This document shows positions 1 through 7,778 of a stretch of DNA of 64,000 bases, piece after piece. How positions within the stretch are numbered: the first letter of the stretch is position 1; every line of letters begins with the position of its first letter. Under the pieces are notes generated by a model. It did not search any database. It saw only the letters and a program-made list of their open reading frames with translations, and had not been told where the DNA came from. The stretch covers positions 62,001-126,000 of the forward strand of contig JADJPL010000008.1 of NCBI GenBank assembly GCA_016713275.1, written 5' to 3'. A program made the translations under genes and the position numbers. The DNA is from Haliscomenobacter sp. (GTDB taxonomy: Bacteria; Bacteroidota; Bacteroidia; Chitinophagales; Saprospiraceae).

Positions 1-726
1 CTTTGGTGGTTTGACGGCGACTGGGAACACAGCGCCGAGCGCTGGGAATCGGAGAAGGTCCGCCACCTGGTGTTGTCCGGCAACCCCAACGCGATCATCA
101 ACGGACGCCTGCAAGGGTACGGCGATTACGCTACTCCCGAGCAAAACTTCCCGGTTTCCCGGCCCAAATACCCCTGGTGGGAGCTTTGCATGACCATCAA
201 CAACAACTGGGGCTATCAACCCGCCGACACGAATTGGAAAACGCCCTACGAGGTGATCACCATCTTCGCCGACGTCGTTTCCAACGGGGGCAACCTGCTC
301 CTGGATTTCGGCCCCAGGGAAGACGGCACGATTCCCGAAGAAAGCGTCCACGTGCTCAAAGAGCTGGGCGCATGGAACCGCAAGCATGCCGAAGCCGTTT
401 TCGGAACCCAGCCCGCCTTGCCGCAGGGGCACTTTTACGGCCCCACGACCCTCTCCAAAGACAGCACCAGCCTCTTTCTGTTTCTCGCCGGAAACCCCGG
501 CAAAGAAGTCGTCCTCAAAGGCTTGATCAACGAGATCGAAAGCATCTCCGTGCTGGGCGCCAATGCCCCGGCTACCTGGAAGATCGTCGGCAAGATTTCC
601 TGGAGCGCCGTGCCGGGCCTGGCGTATATTCAGGTTCCCCAAAGCAAAATAGACCCCTATATGACCGTCCTGAAAGTACAACTCAAAAGCCCCCTCCGGC
701 TTTACCGGGGAGAAGGAGGGTTGTAA
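1..726 (+). CDS. Alpha-L-fucosidase, GH29 (3' part, cut by window edge)
   Basis: The reading frame is open from base 1, so the N-terminus lies outside the window. The visible ~241 residues begin with LWWFDGDWEH. In GH29 enzymes the Asp of this W-x-D-G motif is the catalytic nucleophile. The barrel end follows (WWELCMTINNNWGY, VVSNGGNLLLDFGP), typical of GH29, then a beta-sandwich C-terminal domain. The family removes alpha-L-fucose from glycans and is usually secreted or periplasmic in Bacteroidota. The product fits the glycan theme of the sulfatases and SusCD genes further along. The family call is secure; substrate linkage cannot be read from the sequence. Confidence 0.93.
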   Translation, partial: LWWFDGDWEHSAERWESEKVRHLVLSGNPNAIINGRLQGYGDYATPEQNFPVSRPKYPWWELCMTINNNWGYQPADTNWKTPYEVITIFADVVSNGGNLLLDFGPREDGTIPEESVHVLKELGAWNRKHAEAVFGTQPALPQGHFYGPTTLSKDSTSLFLFLAGNPGKEVVLKGLINEIESISVLGANAPATWKIVGKISWSAVPGLAYIQVPQSKIDPYMTVLKVQLKSPLRLYRGEGGL

Positions 727-793
727 GGAAGAAGAACGAACCTTGAAAGGCGTTAAAAAACCAGTTATATTTGCAGTAAATCATTGACTTAGA

Positions 794-1011
794 ATGACCA
801 AATTAGTATTAGAAATACGCAATATCCGGGATATGGAAATCCTTCTTCCTTTGCTCAAACGGTTGCGTATCCCCTATGTTCGCATGGAAGATCCTGCCAA
901 AAAAGAAAGCGACAAAGAACTTGCAGCCTATGATTTTTCTGATCTGCAGGAAAGTTAGAGTGGGATGGCAATGCTGTTTTTGAACAACGCAGATTGAGAG
1001 ATGAATGGTAG
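794..1011 (+). pseudogene. Small antitoxin-like protein, frame broken near 950
   Basis: An ATG at 794 opens a 54-codon frame (MTKLVLEIRNIRDMEILLPL...) stopping at 956-958. Adding one G at the GG of about 948-949 continues it as LQGKLEWDGNAVFEQ and on to RRLRDEW with a stop at 1009-1011, giving about 72 residues. The short basic leucine-rich start and the terminal LRDEW recall small antitoxin-like proteins that in Bacteroidota precede a PIN or RelE toxin; that family link is from memory and unproven. No toxin follows: a repeat element begins 10 bp later. It may be an orphan remnant, or an intact gene with a one-base sequencing error. Confidence 0.45.
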
Positions 1012-1020
1012 GTTTGTACT

Positions 1021-1200
1021 GGAAGCTATCTCAAAACCCTTTTCAGGGTGGGGGCGGCAATACTTATCCCTATGGCAAAGGCTGACAGTTCCCCCTTTGA
1101 AGGGGGTTGGGGATGAAACCCGGATGCTGGGGAGGTTTCATCCCCCCGACCCCCTTCAAAGGGGGAGTACCCAATATGCTATAATTTTGAGATGGCTTCT
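1021..1200. repeat. Family A intergenic element, copy 1
   Basis: About 180 bp bounded by inverted ends: GAAGCTATCTCAAAA on the left and TTTTGAGATGGCTTC on the right. Inside is a long palindrome made of CCCCCTTTGAAGGGGG, GGGATGAAACC and their complements. A second copy lies at 21658-22188, and the palindromic core alone recurs at 51515-51600. There is no coding capacity. It could be a non-autonomous mobile repeat. Confidence 0.8.
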
Positions 1201-1215
1201 AGACGCCAATGCCGT

Positions 1216-1656
1216 ATGGGTAATAACAAAATCAAACCAGGTCTTTGGGCATTACTGCTTCTGTTCATTGGCATGCACACCCCGGCTGCGGGCCAGCGCA
1301 CCGTGGCCGAATCCGAGCACATGCGGTTTCGCGCTCAAATCAGCCGGGATACAGCGCTGCTGTCGGGGTTGGTGGCCGACGATCTGATGTATATTCACTC
1401 CAACGCGCTGGTAGAAACGAAAGCAGGGTTCCTGCACACCGTGGGCGGGGGCGCAATCCAATACCTGTCCATGGAAAAGACGGAAAGCGACGCTATTCGC
1501 GCATGGGGCAAAACGGGCCTGTCCCGCGGTGTGGTCAAAGTCAGCGGCATCTTTCAGGGCGCCGCCTTTGACATGACGTTGCGATTCACCTCCGTTTACC
1601 GCAAAGAAAAAGGCACGTGGAAGCTGTTTTCCTGGCAATCGACCCGGGTGCTGTAA
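1216..1656 (+). CDS. Secreted NTF2-like (SnoaL/DUF4440-type) protein
   Basis: 146 residues. The ATG at 1216 was chosen over an upstream in-frame start at 1192 because it puts a basic start and the hydrophobic stretch LWALLLLFIGMHTPAAG at the N-terminus, a signal peptide ending near AAGQ. The remainder (about 30-146) fits the NTF2 fold: an N-terminal helix (ALLSGLVADDLMYIHSN) and C-terminal strands ending RFTSVYRKEKGTWKLFSWQS. Such domains bind small ligands or act as minor enzymes, and no function can be assigned. The gene starts 15 bp after a family A element and converges on the LpxR-like gene. Confidence 0.75.
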   Translation: MGNNKIKPGLWALLLLFIGMHTPAAGQRTVAESEHMRFRAQISRDTALLSGLVADDLMYIHSNALVETKAGFLHTVGGGAIQYLSMEKTESDAIRAWGKTGLSRGVVKVSGIFQGAAFDMTLRFTSVYRKEKGTWKLFSWQSTRVL

Positions 1657-1669
1657 GGGACACCGCGAT

Positions 1670-2623
1670 TTAGATCCCGTTGAACCGCAGAGCCAAGCCT
1701 CCCCAGGCATGTACATAGGCCGACTCAAATTCCGGGCTTTGCAGGTGTTGAAACACCCGTACGGTGATGCCCTTGAACTGGATTTCCACGGAGGTTTCTC
1801 CGCTAAGAAGCAGCCGGCGCAGCAGGTCGTCTTCCAGTTGCCGGAAAAGTCCGTTTGATGCCACCGCGCGAGCCCCAACCTGAGCAAAGAGGCCAACGGA
1901 AAAAGGCCCGCTTTTGGAAAACGAATGGAAAGGTAGGCGGCCCAGCGAGAGCCACAAGCCTCCTTCGGCTGTATTCCATAGCGTACCGGCTTCTACCCGG
2001 CTATACAAGCCGGGAATTAGCGGGAAGCCGCCGGAACGGTTGGTCCAATACCGGGTGGTCCATTGCCCCTGCAAGACAGCTTGGTTTTGTAACTGGTTTT
2101 CCCACCCAATGGGTTCGGCGACCCCGACGATGCTGTGGGCCAGTTTTTGAAGTTCCTCCCCAAAAGCAATCGCTCCAAGCGCCCCAAAACGGACTTGTTG
2201 CTCGTTCCAGGCGCCAGGCTGCAGCTTCTCCTGGGAAAAATGAAACAGGAACAACGCCGCGTACGGATAATCTCTGGACGCGGGCAGGGGCTGGTGGATA
2301 TCGGCAGGGGAAAAAATCTGGTGCTCGGCGCCAAATCCCCACCAGGTTTGAGCGGATCGGCTTCCGAACGGCAGAAAAAGGTCCCGGAGCTCAAACCGGC
2401 CTTTGCCCATAAGCGGTTTCGCGCCCCACTCTGGCGCCAGGAAGGAGGCATACAGCCCATTGGTAAAATACCGGTCGGACATACCCACCAGCCGGTAACG
2501 GTCGTTGGCTACCTGCAGTTCCAACACCCCCGCATGGCCTTGGGAAAGCGCACGCCAAGGCAGGCAGCAACCCAACAGGATTGCGTATGACAGGGTCATC
2601 CGGGCAGAGGTCAACCATCGCAT
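1670..2623 (-). CDS. LpxR-family (DUF2219) outer-membrane lipid A deacylase-like protein
   Basis: 317 residues with a signal peptide (SYAILLGCCLPWRALSQ). The family signature is visible: NDRY near the start, RYFTNGLYASFLAP, then HQIFSPADIHQPLPASRDYP-YA, matching the Asn-, Thr-Asn-Gly- and R/D-x-P-Y-A-containing regions of LpxR barrels. Alternating polar/apolar strands and a terminal aromatic-containing strand (HAWGGLALRFNGI) indicate a beta-barrel. LpxR removes the 3'-acyloxyacyl group of lipid A in Salmonella. In Bacteroidota the family is common and mostly untested. It converges with the NTF2-like gene 14 bp away. Confidence 0.82.
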   Translation of the reverse strand: MRWLTSARMTLSYAILLGCCLPWRALSQGHAGVLELQVANDRYRLVGMSDRYFTNGLYASFLAPEWGAKPLMGKGRFELRDLFLPFGSRSAQTWWGFGAEHQIFSPADIHQPLPASRDYPYAALFLFHFSQEKLQPGAWNEQQVRFGALGAIAFGEELQKLAHSIVGVAEPIGWENQLQNQAVLQGQWTTRYWTNRSGGFPLIPGLYSRVEAGTLWNTAEGGLWLSLGRLPFHSFSKSGPFSVGLFAQVGARAVASNGLFRQLEDDLLRRLLLSGETSVEIQFKGITVRVFQHLQSPEFESAYVHAWGGLALRFNGI

Positions 2624-2630
2624 TTTGCTA

Positions 2631-2763
2631 GACGTTAGCTGTTAGAGGTTGGAGGTTGGACAGGGGGACATCGGCTAAACGTGGAAGGCGGTCGAAACAA
2701 TCCAATCAGAAAATAATTGGGGTTCCTGCCTCCAACGTCTGACAGCTAACGTCTAACCTCTAA
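2631..2763. repeat. Inverted repeat built from 7-bp-like words
   Basis: The left arm (2631-2653) begins GACGTTAGCTGTTAGA and the right arm (2731-2753) is its reverse complement with two mismatches. The arms are extended by GTTAGAG/CTCTAAC words of the same kind as the tandem array at 23218. The element sits between the divergent LpxR-like and tesB genes and could form a long hairpin. Confidence 0.65.
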
Positions 2764-2861
2764 TTATTCCGCAAGATAGTACATTTTTCGGCAAGAAGTC
2801 AACTGCTTGTTTGTGGGATGAATGCACTACCTTTGGAGGGATCAAATCAGACTACCCGCTC

Positions 2862-3730
2862 ATGAAAACCGTACAGGAACTGTTGGCATTACTGGATCTG
2901 GAACCGATCGAAGAAAACTTATTCCGGGGGCATAGCAAGACGGTCGGCAGCAAGACCGTTTTCGGAGGGCAGGTCCTCGCCCAATCGCTGGTTGCCGCCA
3001 TGCGCACCGTGCCTTTGGACCGGGTGCTGCATTCGTTGCACTCCTATTTCGTATTGCCCGGCGATTTGGAACGTCCCATCGTGTTTCAGGTGGAAACCAT
3101 CCGCGACGGGGGGAGTTTCACCACGCGCCGGGTGAAAGCCATTCAGAAAGGGGAGGCCATCTTTTTGATGTCGGCGTCGTTCCAGGCCGTCCAGGAAGGG
3201 TTCGATCACCAGATCCCTATGCCCAAAGTCCGCTTGCCCGACGAGTTGCCCAGCTGGGAAGAGCTGGCCACCCAATTTGCCGACATGATCCCCGAAAGCA
3301 TGAAGCGCTTCCTGAACCTCGACCGCCCCATCGAGTTCCGGCCGGTCGAGCTGATCAACCCGGCCCTGCCCATCAAATCCGAGCCGTTCCGCCATATCTG
3401 GATGAAGGGGAAAGGCGAAATGCCCGACGATTTCCGCCTCCACCAGGTTGTTCTCGCGTATAGCTCCGATTACAACCTGCTCACTACGGCGGTTCAGCCG
3501 CATGCAGACGTTACTGCCTTCACCCAACTCCAAATGGCCAGCCTCGACCATGCCATGTGGTTTCACCGGCCGTTCCGGATGGACGAATGGCTCCTCTACG
3601 CCATCGAAAGCCCAAGCGCTTCCAACGCAAGGGGATTCACGCGGGGAAGTATTTTTACCCTGGATGGGAAACTGGTTGCCTCGGTCGTGCAGGAAGGGTT
3701 GATGCGCCCAAAAAGGAACAGGCCAAATAA
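2862..3730 (+). CDS. tesB: Acyl-CoA thioesterase II, 3' end frameshifted
   Basis: TesB hydrolyses acyl-CoA to free fatty acid and CoA in the cytoplasm. The double hot-dog fold is recognisable: first half VFGGQVLAQSLVAAMRTV and LHSLHSYFVLPGD, second half LHQVVLAYSSDYNLLTTAV with SLDHAMWFHRPFR, the region holding the catalytic Asp/Gln/Thr of the family. ATG 2862 fits the family start. As written, the frame misses its stop and runs to 3869 through a terminator. One extra A in the A-run at 3710-3714 gives ...PKKEQAK and a TAA at 3728-3730, for 289 residues, the usual TesB length. A one-base deletion error is therefore likely. Confidence 0.93.
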
Positions 3731-3732
3731 AA

Positions 3733-3764
3733 AAAGGCTGCCAAATGCAGCCTTTCAAATTTTA
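3733..3764 (+). terminator. Rho-independent terminator after tesB
   Basis: AAAGGCTGC / GCAGCCTTT form a perfect 9-bp stem with a CAAAT loop, followed by AAATTTT. It begins 3 bp after the restored tesB stop codon, which supports the frame correction there. Confidence 0.85.
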
Positions 3765-3900
3765 TCTAGCCCGGTAATCAATCTTATGACACAAAGCTAC
3801 GCGGGTTGTCCCTCAAAAACATGGACAAAAGCCGTTCCTTTTTGGTTTTTTTTATGCCGTTTTAAATAAAACCTGTTGATTATCAATTATTTTAAATAAA

Positions 3901-3932
3901 ATAAATTGAAAAAAATTATTTTTTCAATTTAT
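3901..3932. terminator. Perfect AT-rich hairpin
   Basis: ATAAATTGAAAAAA and its exact reverse complement (14 bp each) flank a 4-nt loop. It lies between tesB and the YtxJ-like gene and could act as a transcription barrier in either direction. The function is inferred from structure only. Confidence 0.55.
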
Positions 3933-3989
3933 AAAACCATCCCCTGCAAAATCCGGTTAAGGGAAAGATAACCTTGCTATTTTGAACCG

Positions 3990-4370
3990 ATGAGCTACTT
4001 AGACCATTTTCTCCAATCCGAAGCACTCTACGGCCCCTGGAAAGTCCTCCAACGGGAAGAACAACTTGAGGAGTTGATCGCGCTTTCCCACCAAAAGCCG
4101 GTCGTTATTTTCAAGCACTCGACGCGCTGCGGCATCAGCGCCCATGCGAAGTACCGGTTGGAAAACGAATGGGGGTTCCAGCCCGAGGAGCTGGAGTTCT
4201 ATTACCTCGACCTCATTGCGCACCGCCCGATTTCCAATCGCATTACCCAGGATTTCCAGGTGGTTCACCAATCCCCGCAACTCATTCTGCTCCGGCACGG
4301 CAAAGCCGTGTTTGACGCCTCCCACCACCTGATCAGCGTGGCTTTGCTGCGCCAGGCCCTGGAAGCCTGA
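3990..4370 (+). CDS. YtxJ-like (DUF2847) bacillithiol-system thioredoxin-fold protein
   Basis: 126 residues. The segment VVIFKHSTRCGISAHAKYRL matches the YtxJ pattern K-H-S-T-x-C-x-I-S, a monothiol thioredoxin-like active site, and later SPQLILLRHGKAVFDASHH resembles the cis-Pro strand-turn region. YtxJ proteins are linked to bacillithiol redox metabolism in Firmicutes and Bacteroidota, where they probably reduce mixed disulfides. There is no signal peptide, so it is cytoplasmic. It converges with creD, 18 bp away. The family call is confident; the exact role is inferred from family knowledge. Confidence 0.85.
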   Translation: MSYLDHFLQSEALYGPWKVLQREEQLEELIALSHQKPVVIFKHSTRCGISAHAKYRLENEWGFQPEELEFYYLDLIAHRPISNRITQDFQVVHQSPQLILLRHGKAVFDASHHLISVALLRQALEA

Positions 4371-4388
4371 CGCAGCAAAGCATTGCCC

Positions 4389-5726
4389 TTACAATTGATA
4401 CCAATCGACCTTTCGGCTCGTCCACATCACAATGGCCAGAGCGGCAAATACGCCCAAACTGCCTGCCAGAAGGGCAAAGTCCTCCAATTGCAGCACGATG
4501 TAGATGAAGGCATAGATGGCCGAGAGCAGCAGCGCCAATTGGGCCGTCATCCGGGGCGACCGAAGGATGGACGCGCTGTACGCCGCAATCAGTCCGATCG
4601 TGGCCACCGCCCCCGACAAATAGGCCAAATCGTAGCCAATATGTTCGGATAAAGACAGCAGCAACAGGTAGAAGACCATGATGGCCAGCCCGACCAGAAA
4701 GTATTGGAAGGGATGGATATGCACGTGCTTCAGGGTTTCGAAGAAGAAATAAATCAAAAACGTCAGCCCGATCACCAGAATAGCGTACTTGGCGGAGCGC
4801 GTATTTTTGAGGTAGTTGTCTACCGGTTCGATCAGCTGCACGCCAAAGGCGGATTGGTCCGGATGGTATGCTTCGCCAACCCATTGCTGGGGGAAGTTGC
4901 GATTGAGATCGAGCACCTGCCATTCCGCCTCAAATCCTTTTTTCGCCCCCGTGGCGCTTATATTCCGGTTCGTGGGGAGGAAGTTCCCGTTGAAGCTGGG
5001 AGATGGCCAATCCGAGGCCAGGCGGATATTCGTGGTTTTGCCTACGGGGCTGAAATGCAGGGACGAACTGCCGTTTAAGGAAAGCCCCAGAGAAAAAGGG
5101 TATTCGGTTTCCCCCTTTTGGACGGGTACGGGCGATCGCACCCCCGATTCCAGCAGGCCCGGGGCCGCCGTTCCAGGCTCCATGCGCAATGGGGGAGCTT
5201 GCCCCCAATCCAGCAACAACTCCTTGCGAATCCCGTTCATCCCGGTAATGCCCAGCGAAACCACCGCCTCCTCCCACAGGATATTCTCCGGAAGGATATG
5301 CAGGGCCTGGAAATCCGGAGCGGCAAATGCGCCTTTCAATTGGAGGTCCGTTTCGTACAGAATAACCTCGAAGATCCCCCGTTTCCGGGTCTGATGGCGC
5401 TGCTTGCCGTCCACCTCGAAGGTCTCGGGAAGGAAATGCGCCAGCCTCTTGGAGGCAATCCGTTTGCCATCTTCCAGGTCTGTCCATTCGGTGTACGGAA
5501 TAGAAAGAATTGGTCCGGTGAGCGTTTGCGCCGGGCCCCACGAGGCGCTGACTTCCGCCGACGCTTCCGACATTCGCGACTGGCGTTCCGAGATCAGGTT
5601 CAAAATCAAGCCGTTGGGCAACATCAACAACAAGGTAAGAAAACCAATAGCCAATAATTTGACCGCAAGGGACCGGCGCAGCCAGTTCCCGAATTTTTGT
5701 CCGTAGGACGATTCCTGTGTTTCCAT
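4389..5726 (-). CDS. creD: CreD-family inner-membrane protein
   Basis: 445 residues, the usual CreD length. An N-terminal membrane helix (VKLLAIGFLTLLLMLPNGLI) is followed by a large periplasmic domain containing ERQSRMSEASAEVSASWG and GPILSIPYTEW, both typical of CreD. About five C-terminal membrane helices follow (YAILVIGLTFLIYFFFE, QYFLVGLAIMVFYLLLLSLS and others). In enterobacteria CreD belongs to the CreBC regulon and affects envelope integrity and colicin/beta-lactam responses. In Bacteroidota it is often paired with a winged-helix regulator, which is absent here. A repeated operator-like sequence lies just upstream. Confidence 0.93.
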   Translation of the reverse strand: METQESSYGQKFGNWLRRSLAVKLLAIGFLTLLLMLPNGLILNLISERQSRMSEASAEVSASWGPAQTLTGPILSIPYTEWTDLEDGKRIASKRLAHFLPETFEVDGKQRHQTRKRGIFEVILYETDLQLKGAFAAPDFQALHILPENILWEEAVVSLGITGMNGIRKELLLDWGQAPPLRMEPGTAAPGLLESGVRSPVPVQKGETEYPFSLGLSLNGSSSLHFSPVGKTTNIRLASDWPSPSFNGNFLPTNRNISATGAKKGFEAEWQVLDLNRNFPQQWVGEAYHPDQSAFGVQLIEPVDNYLKNTRSAKYAILVIGLTFLIYFFFETLKHVHIHPFQYFLVGLAIMVFYLLLLSLSEHIGYDLAYLSGAVATIGLIAAYSASILRSPRMTAQLALLLSAIYAFIYIVLQLEDFALLAGSLGVFAALAIVMWTSRKVDWYQL

Positions 5727-5731
5727 GTGAA

Positions 5732-5760
5732 TATTTTAAAGTACTTTGTATTTTAAAGTA
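5732..5760 (-). promoter_or_regulatory. Candidate operator of creD: two exact 12-bp direct repeats
   Basis: TATTTTAAAGTA occurs at 5732-5743 and again at 5749-5760, separated by CTTTG (17-bp period), 5 bp upstream of the creD start. The first repeat plus spacer contains the palindrome AAAGTACTTT (5738-5747). Spacing and position fit binding sites for a dimeric repressor. No regulator gene is adjacent. Confidence 0.6.
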
Positions 5761-5808
5761 AAAATACACGACTTTATTATATCCGGCAAGATTTTTTTTG
5801 ACTTTGGC

Positions 5809-7677
5809 TTAATACAGCGTCCGGAACTTGATCGTATGTTCGATGCGTTTGAGTTCGTTAAGCACTTTTCTGCTGTAGCGCTTGTCGATGTCGGTGATCG
5901 AATAGCCGATTTGCTCGTTGGTTTTCAGGTACTGCCCCAGGATATTGATGCGATGCTCGGCCAGGATACCGTTAATCTGAGCCAGGATACCGGGCCGGTT
6001 GAGGTGGATATGGATCAGCCGGTGGGCATCTTTCAGGACGGGGAGCTGAAGTTCTGGAAAATTGAGGCTGCCTTGGGTGGCGCCGGTATTGATGTATTCG
6101 ATAAGCCGGGCGGGTACGAAGGAGGCGGCACGAAGGCGGGATTCCACCGTATCTCCGCCGATCCCGGGAGTAAGCCGCACCCGGGCGATCTGCCGAAGGC
6201 GGGAGAGCGCGTCCAGCTGTTTGCCGGTAGGGGCTGCAGGGAGGGCGTCCAGCGCAACGCCCAGGAATTTTCCGGTTTCCAGCAGGGAAGTCAGCGCAGG
6301 CAGGTCGATCGCTTCGCCATTGGAAAAATTGAGCAGCACGGCGTGCGAGGGCATCCGGCGCAAGGTAGCTGCATTAAAGAGGTCTTTGTTTTCGGGACGG
6401 TGATCGAGGTGCAGGGAAATTATATCGGCCACACGCGCCAATTCAGCCAGGCTCCCCACTTGCCGGGCGTTGCCGAGCGCGGGGTTGTTGTTGAGGTCCA
6501 CATACCGGACTTCCATCCCCAGGGATTCGGCGAGAATGGATAACTGTTGGCCGGAATGCCCATAACCGACGATGCCCAGGGTTTTCCCCCGTAATTCATA
6601 CGAAGGCTGAACTTCAGATAGCGCATCCATCCATGCGGCGGGGCCGCGCAACAGAAAGATCATTTGGGCCAGTACCATTTCCGCCTGGGCCCGGGTATGG
6701 GTGTAGGGGGCGTCAAACAAAGCTACGCCCTGAGCCGCAGCTGCAGTACCAACTTGACGAACTGCACCGCCGGCGCCAAATACCCCAATCGCCATGAGGC
6801 GGCCGGCAGAAGCCAGAAATGCAGGCGAGACGAGGGTGCCGGGCAGAACGCCCAGGATAGAGAGCTCCGTTGCCCGCTGGTGGAGGGCTTCCTCCGTGAG
6901 GGGCTCCTCCAGGATTTCCACCTGATAGCCTTCGTCGCGAAATTGGGCCGCCGCCTCGGCTGGAATATCCCGTTCGAGTGCTACCCCGATCCGGTTTTTG
7001 GGGTAAGACAACGCCCGGGGCATTCGGTTGACAAATAGAAACTCATCGAAGCTGGGCGTGATATGGTGGGCTTTGTCCAGCAAGCTCTCCCGAAGCACGT
7101 TCTCGGTGAAGGCAAAAAACTTGTGGGCAATGCCTGCTTCGACCATTTCATAGTCTGTGTATCCATCGCCGATAACCCAGATCTCTCCGTCGAGATTGAG
7201 TTGGCGGAGTACCTTGGGTTTGCCTTTGCTGAAAGCCAGAGGGTTGTCGTGGTCGAAGCCCGTCACCCACCCCGCTTCGTCGTAGGTAAAGGTATTGGCC
7301 AGCACGAAATCGGCATCGATTTCGTAGGGGGCCACCACCGGCACGATGAAATCCTTAAAGCCGCTGGAGATGATGTAGATCTGTCCTTTGTATTTCTTAA
7401 AGAACGCTTTATTGCGGGAAAAGGAAACCGACACTTTTTTCCGAAGCCGTTTGACCAGCTTCTCTACGTCGGTGCGATGGATGGTTAATAAATCCATTCG
7501 CCGGGTCAGGGATTCATGGAAAGACAGCTTCCCTTCCATCCCCAGATTGGTAATGTCCTTGATTTCCTGCAGGATACGGGCTTTCTCCTTCGGGTTCTTC
7601 AATACGATTTCACCCAGTTCTTCCAATGCCTCCACCTGCATGAAGGTTGAATCAAAATCGATGATAATGTAGACCAT
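5809..7677 (-). CDS. serB: SerB phosphatase fused to a SerA-like domain lacking catalytic residues
   Basis: 622 residues. Residues 1-~230 are a complete HAD phosphoserine phosphatase: DFDSTF (nucleophile and acid), SSGFKDFIVP and GDGYTDYEM. Residues ~235-622 align with D-3-phosphoglycerate dehydrogenase plus an ACT domain: Rossmann GYGHSGQQL, then HIHLNRPGILAQIN. SerB-SerA fusions of this size are known in Bacteroidota. Here, however, the SerA catalytic Arg (usual ARG or SRG) is SNG, the Glu (usual EEP or TEP) is AAP, and the His (usual PHIGGST) is PGIGGDT. The phosphatase should work. The dehydrogenase half probably does not, and may serve as a ligand-sensing or structural module (inference). 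Confidence 0.92.
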   Translation of the reverse strand: MVYIIIDFDSTFMQVEALEELGEIVLKNPKEKARILQEIKDITNLGMEGKLSFHESLTRRMDLLTIHRTDVEKLVKRLRKKVSVSFSRNKAFFKKYKGQIYIISSGFKDFIVPVVAPYEIDADFVLANTFTYDEAGWVTGFDHDNPLAFSKGKPKVLRQLNLDGEIWVIGDGYTDYEMVEAGIAHKFFAFTENVLRESLLDKAHHITPSFDEFLFVNRMPRALSYPKNRIGVALERDIPAEAAAQFRDEGYQVEILEEPLTEEALHQRATELSILGVLPGTLVSPAFLASAGRLMAIGVFGAGGAVRQVGTAAAAQGVALFDAPYTHTRAQAEMVLAQMIFLLRGPAAWMDALSEVQPSYELRGKTLGIVGYGHSGQQLSILAESLGMEVRYVDLNNNPALGNARQVGSLAELARVADIISLHLDHRPENKDLFNAATLRRMPSHAVLLNFSNGEAIDLPALTSLLETGKFLGVALDALPAAPTGKQLDALSRLRQIARVRLTPGIGGDTVESRLRAASFVPARLIEYINTGATQGSLNFPELQLPVLKDAHRLIHIHLNRPGILAQINGILAEHRINILGQYLKTNEQIGYSITDIDKRYSRKVLNELKRIEHTIKFRTLY

Positions 7678-7702
7678 GTGTTTTTTGAGTTTTGGAGTAG
7701 GG

Positions 7703-7778
7703 AGGTGGAGAGGATGTAGAGGATGTAGAGGATGTAATTTACATCCTTTACATCCCTTTCATCCTCTACATCCTTTTA
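7703..7778. repeat. AGGATGTAG tandem words with inverted arm
   Basis: Three AGGATGTAG-type units are followed by TACATCC/CATCCTC units in inverted orientation, so the tract can fold into a hairpin. Its right end supplies the last three codons of the MFS gene, read on the minus strand as AGG ATG TAG. Confidence 0.8.

Noticed and set aside
3731..3869. 47-residue C-terminal extension of TesB
   Set aside because: It translates a terminator hairpin and AT-rich spacer; adding one A at 3710-3714 gives the normal stop.
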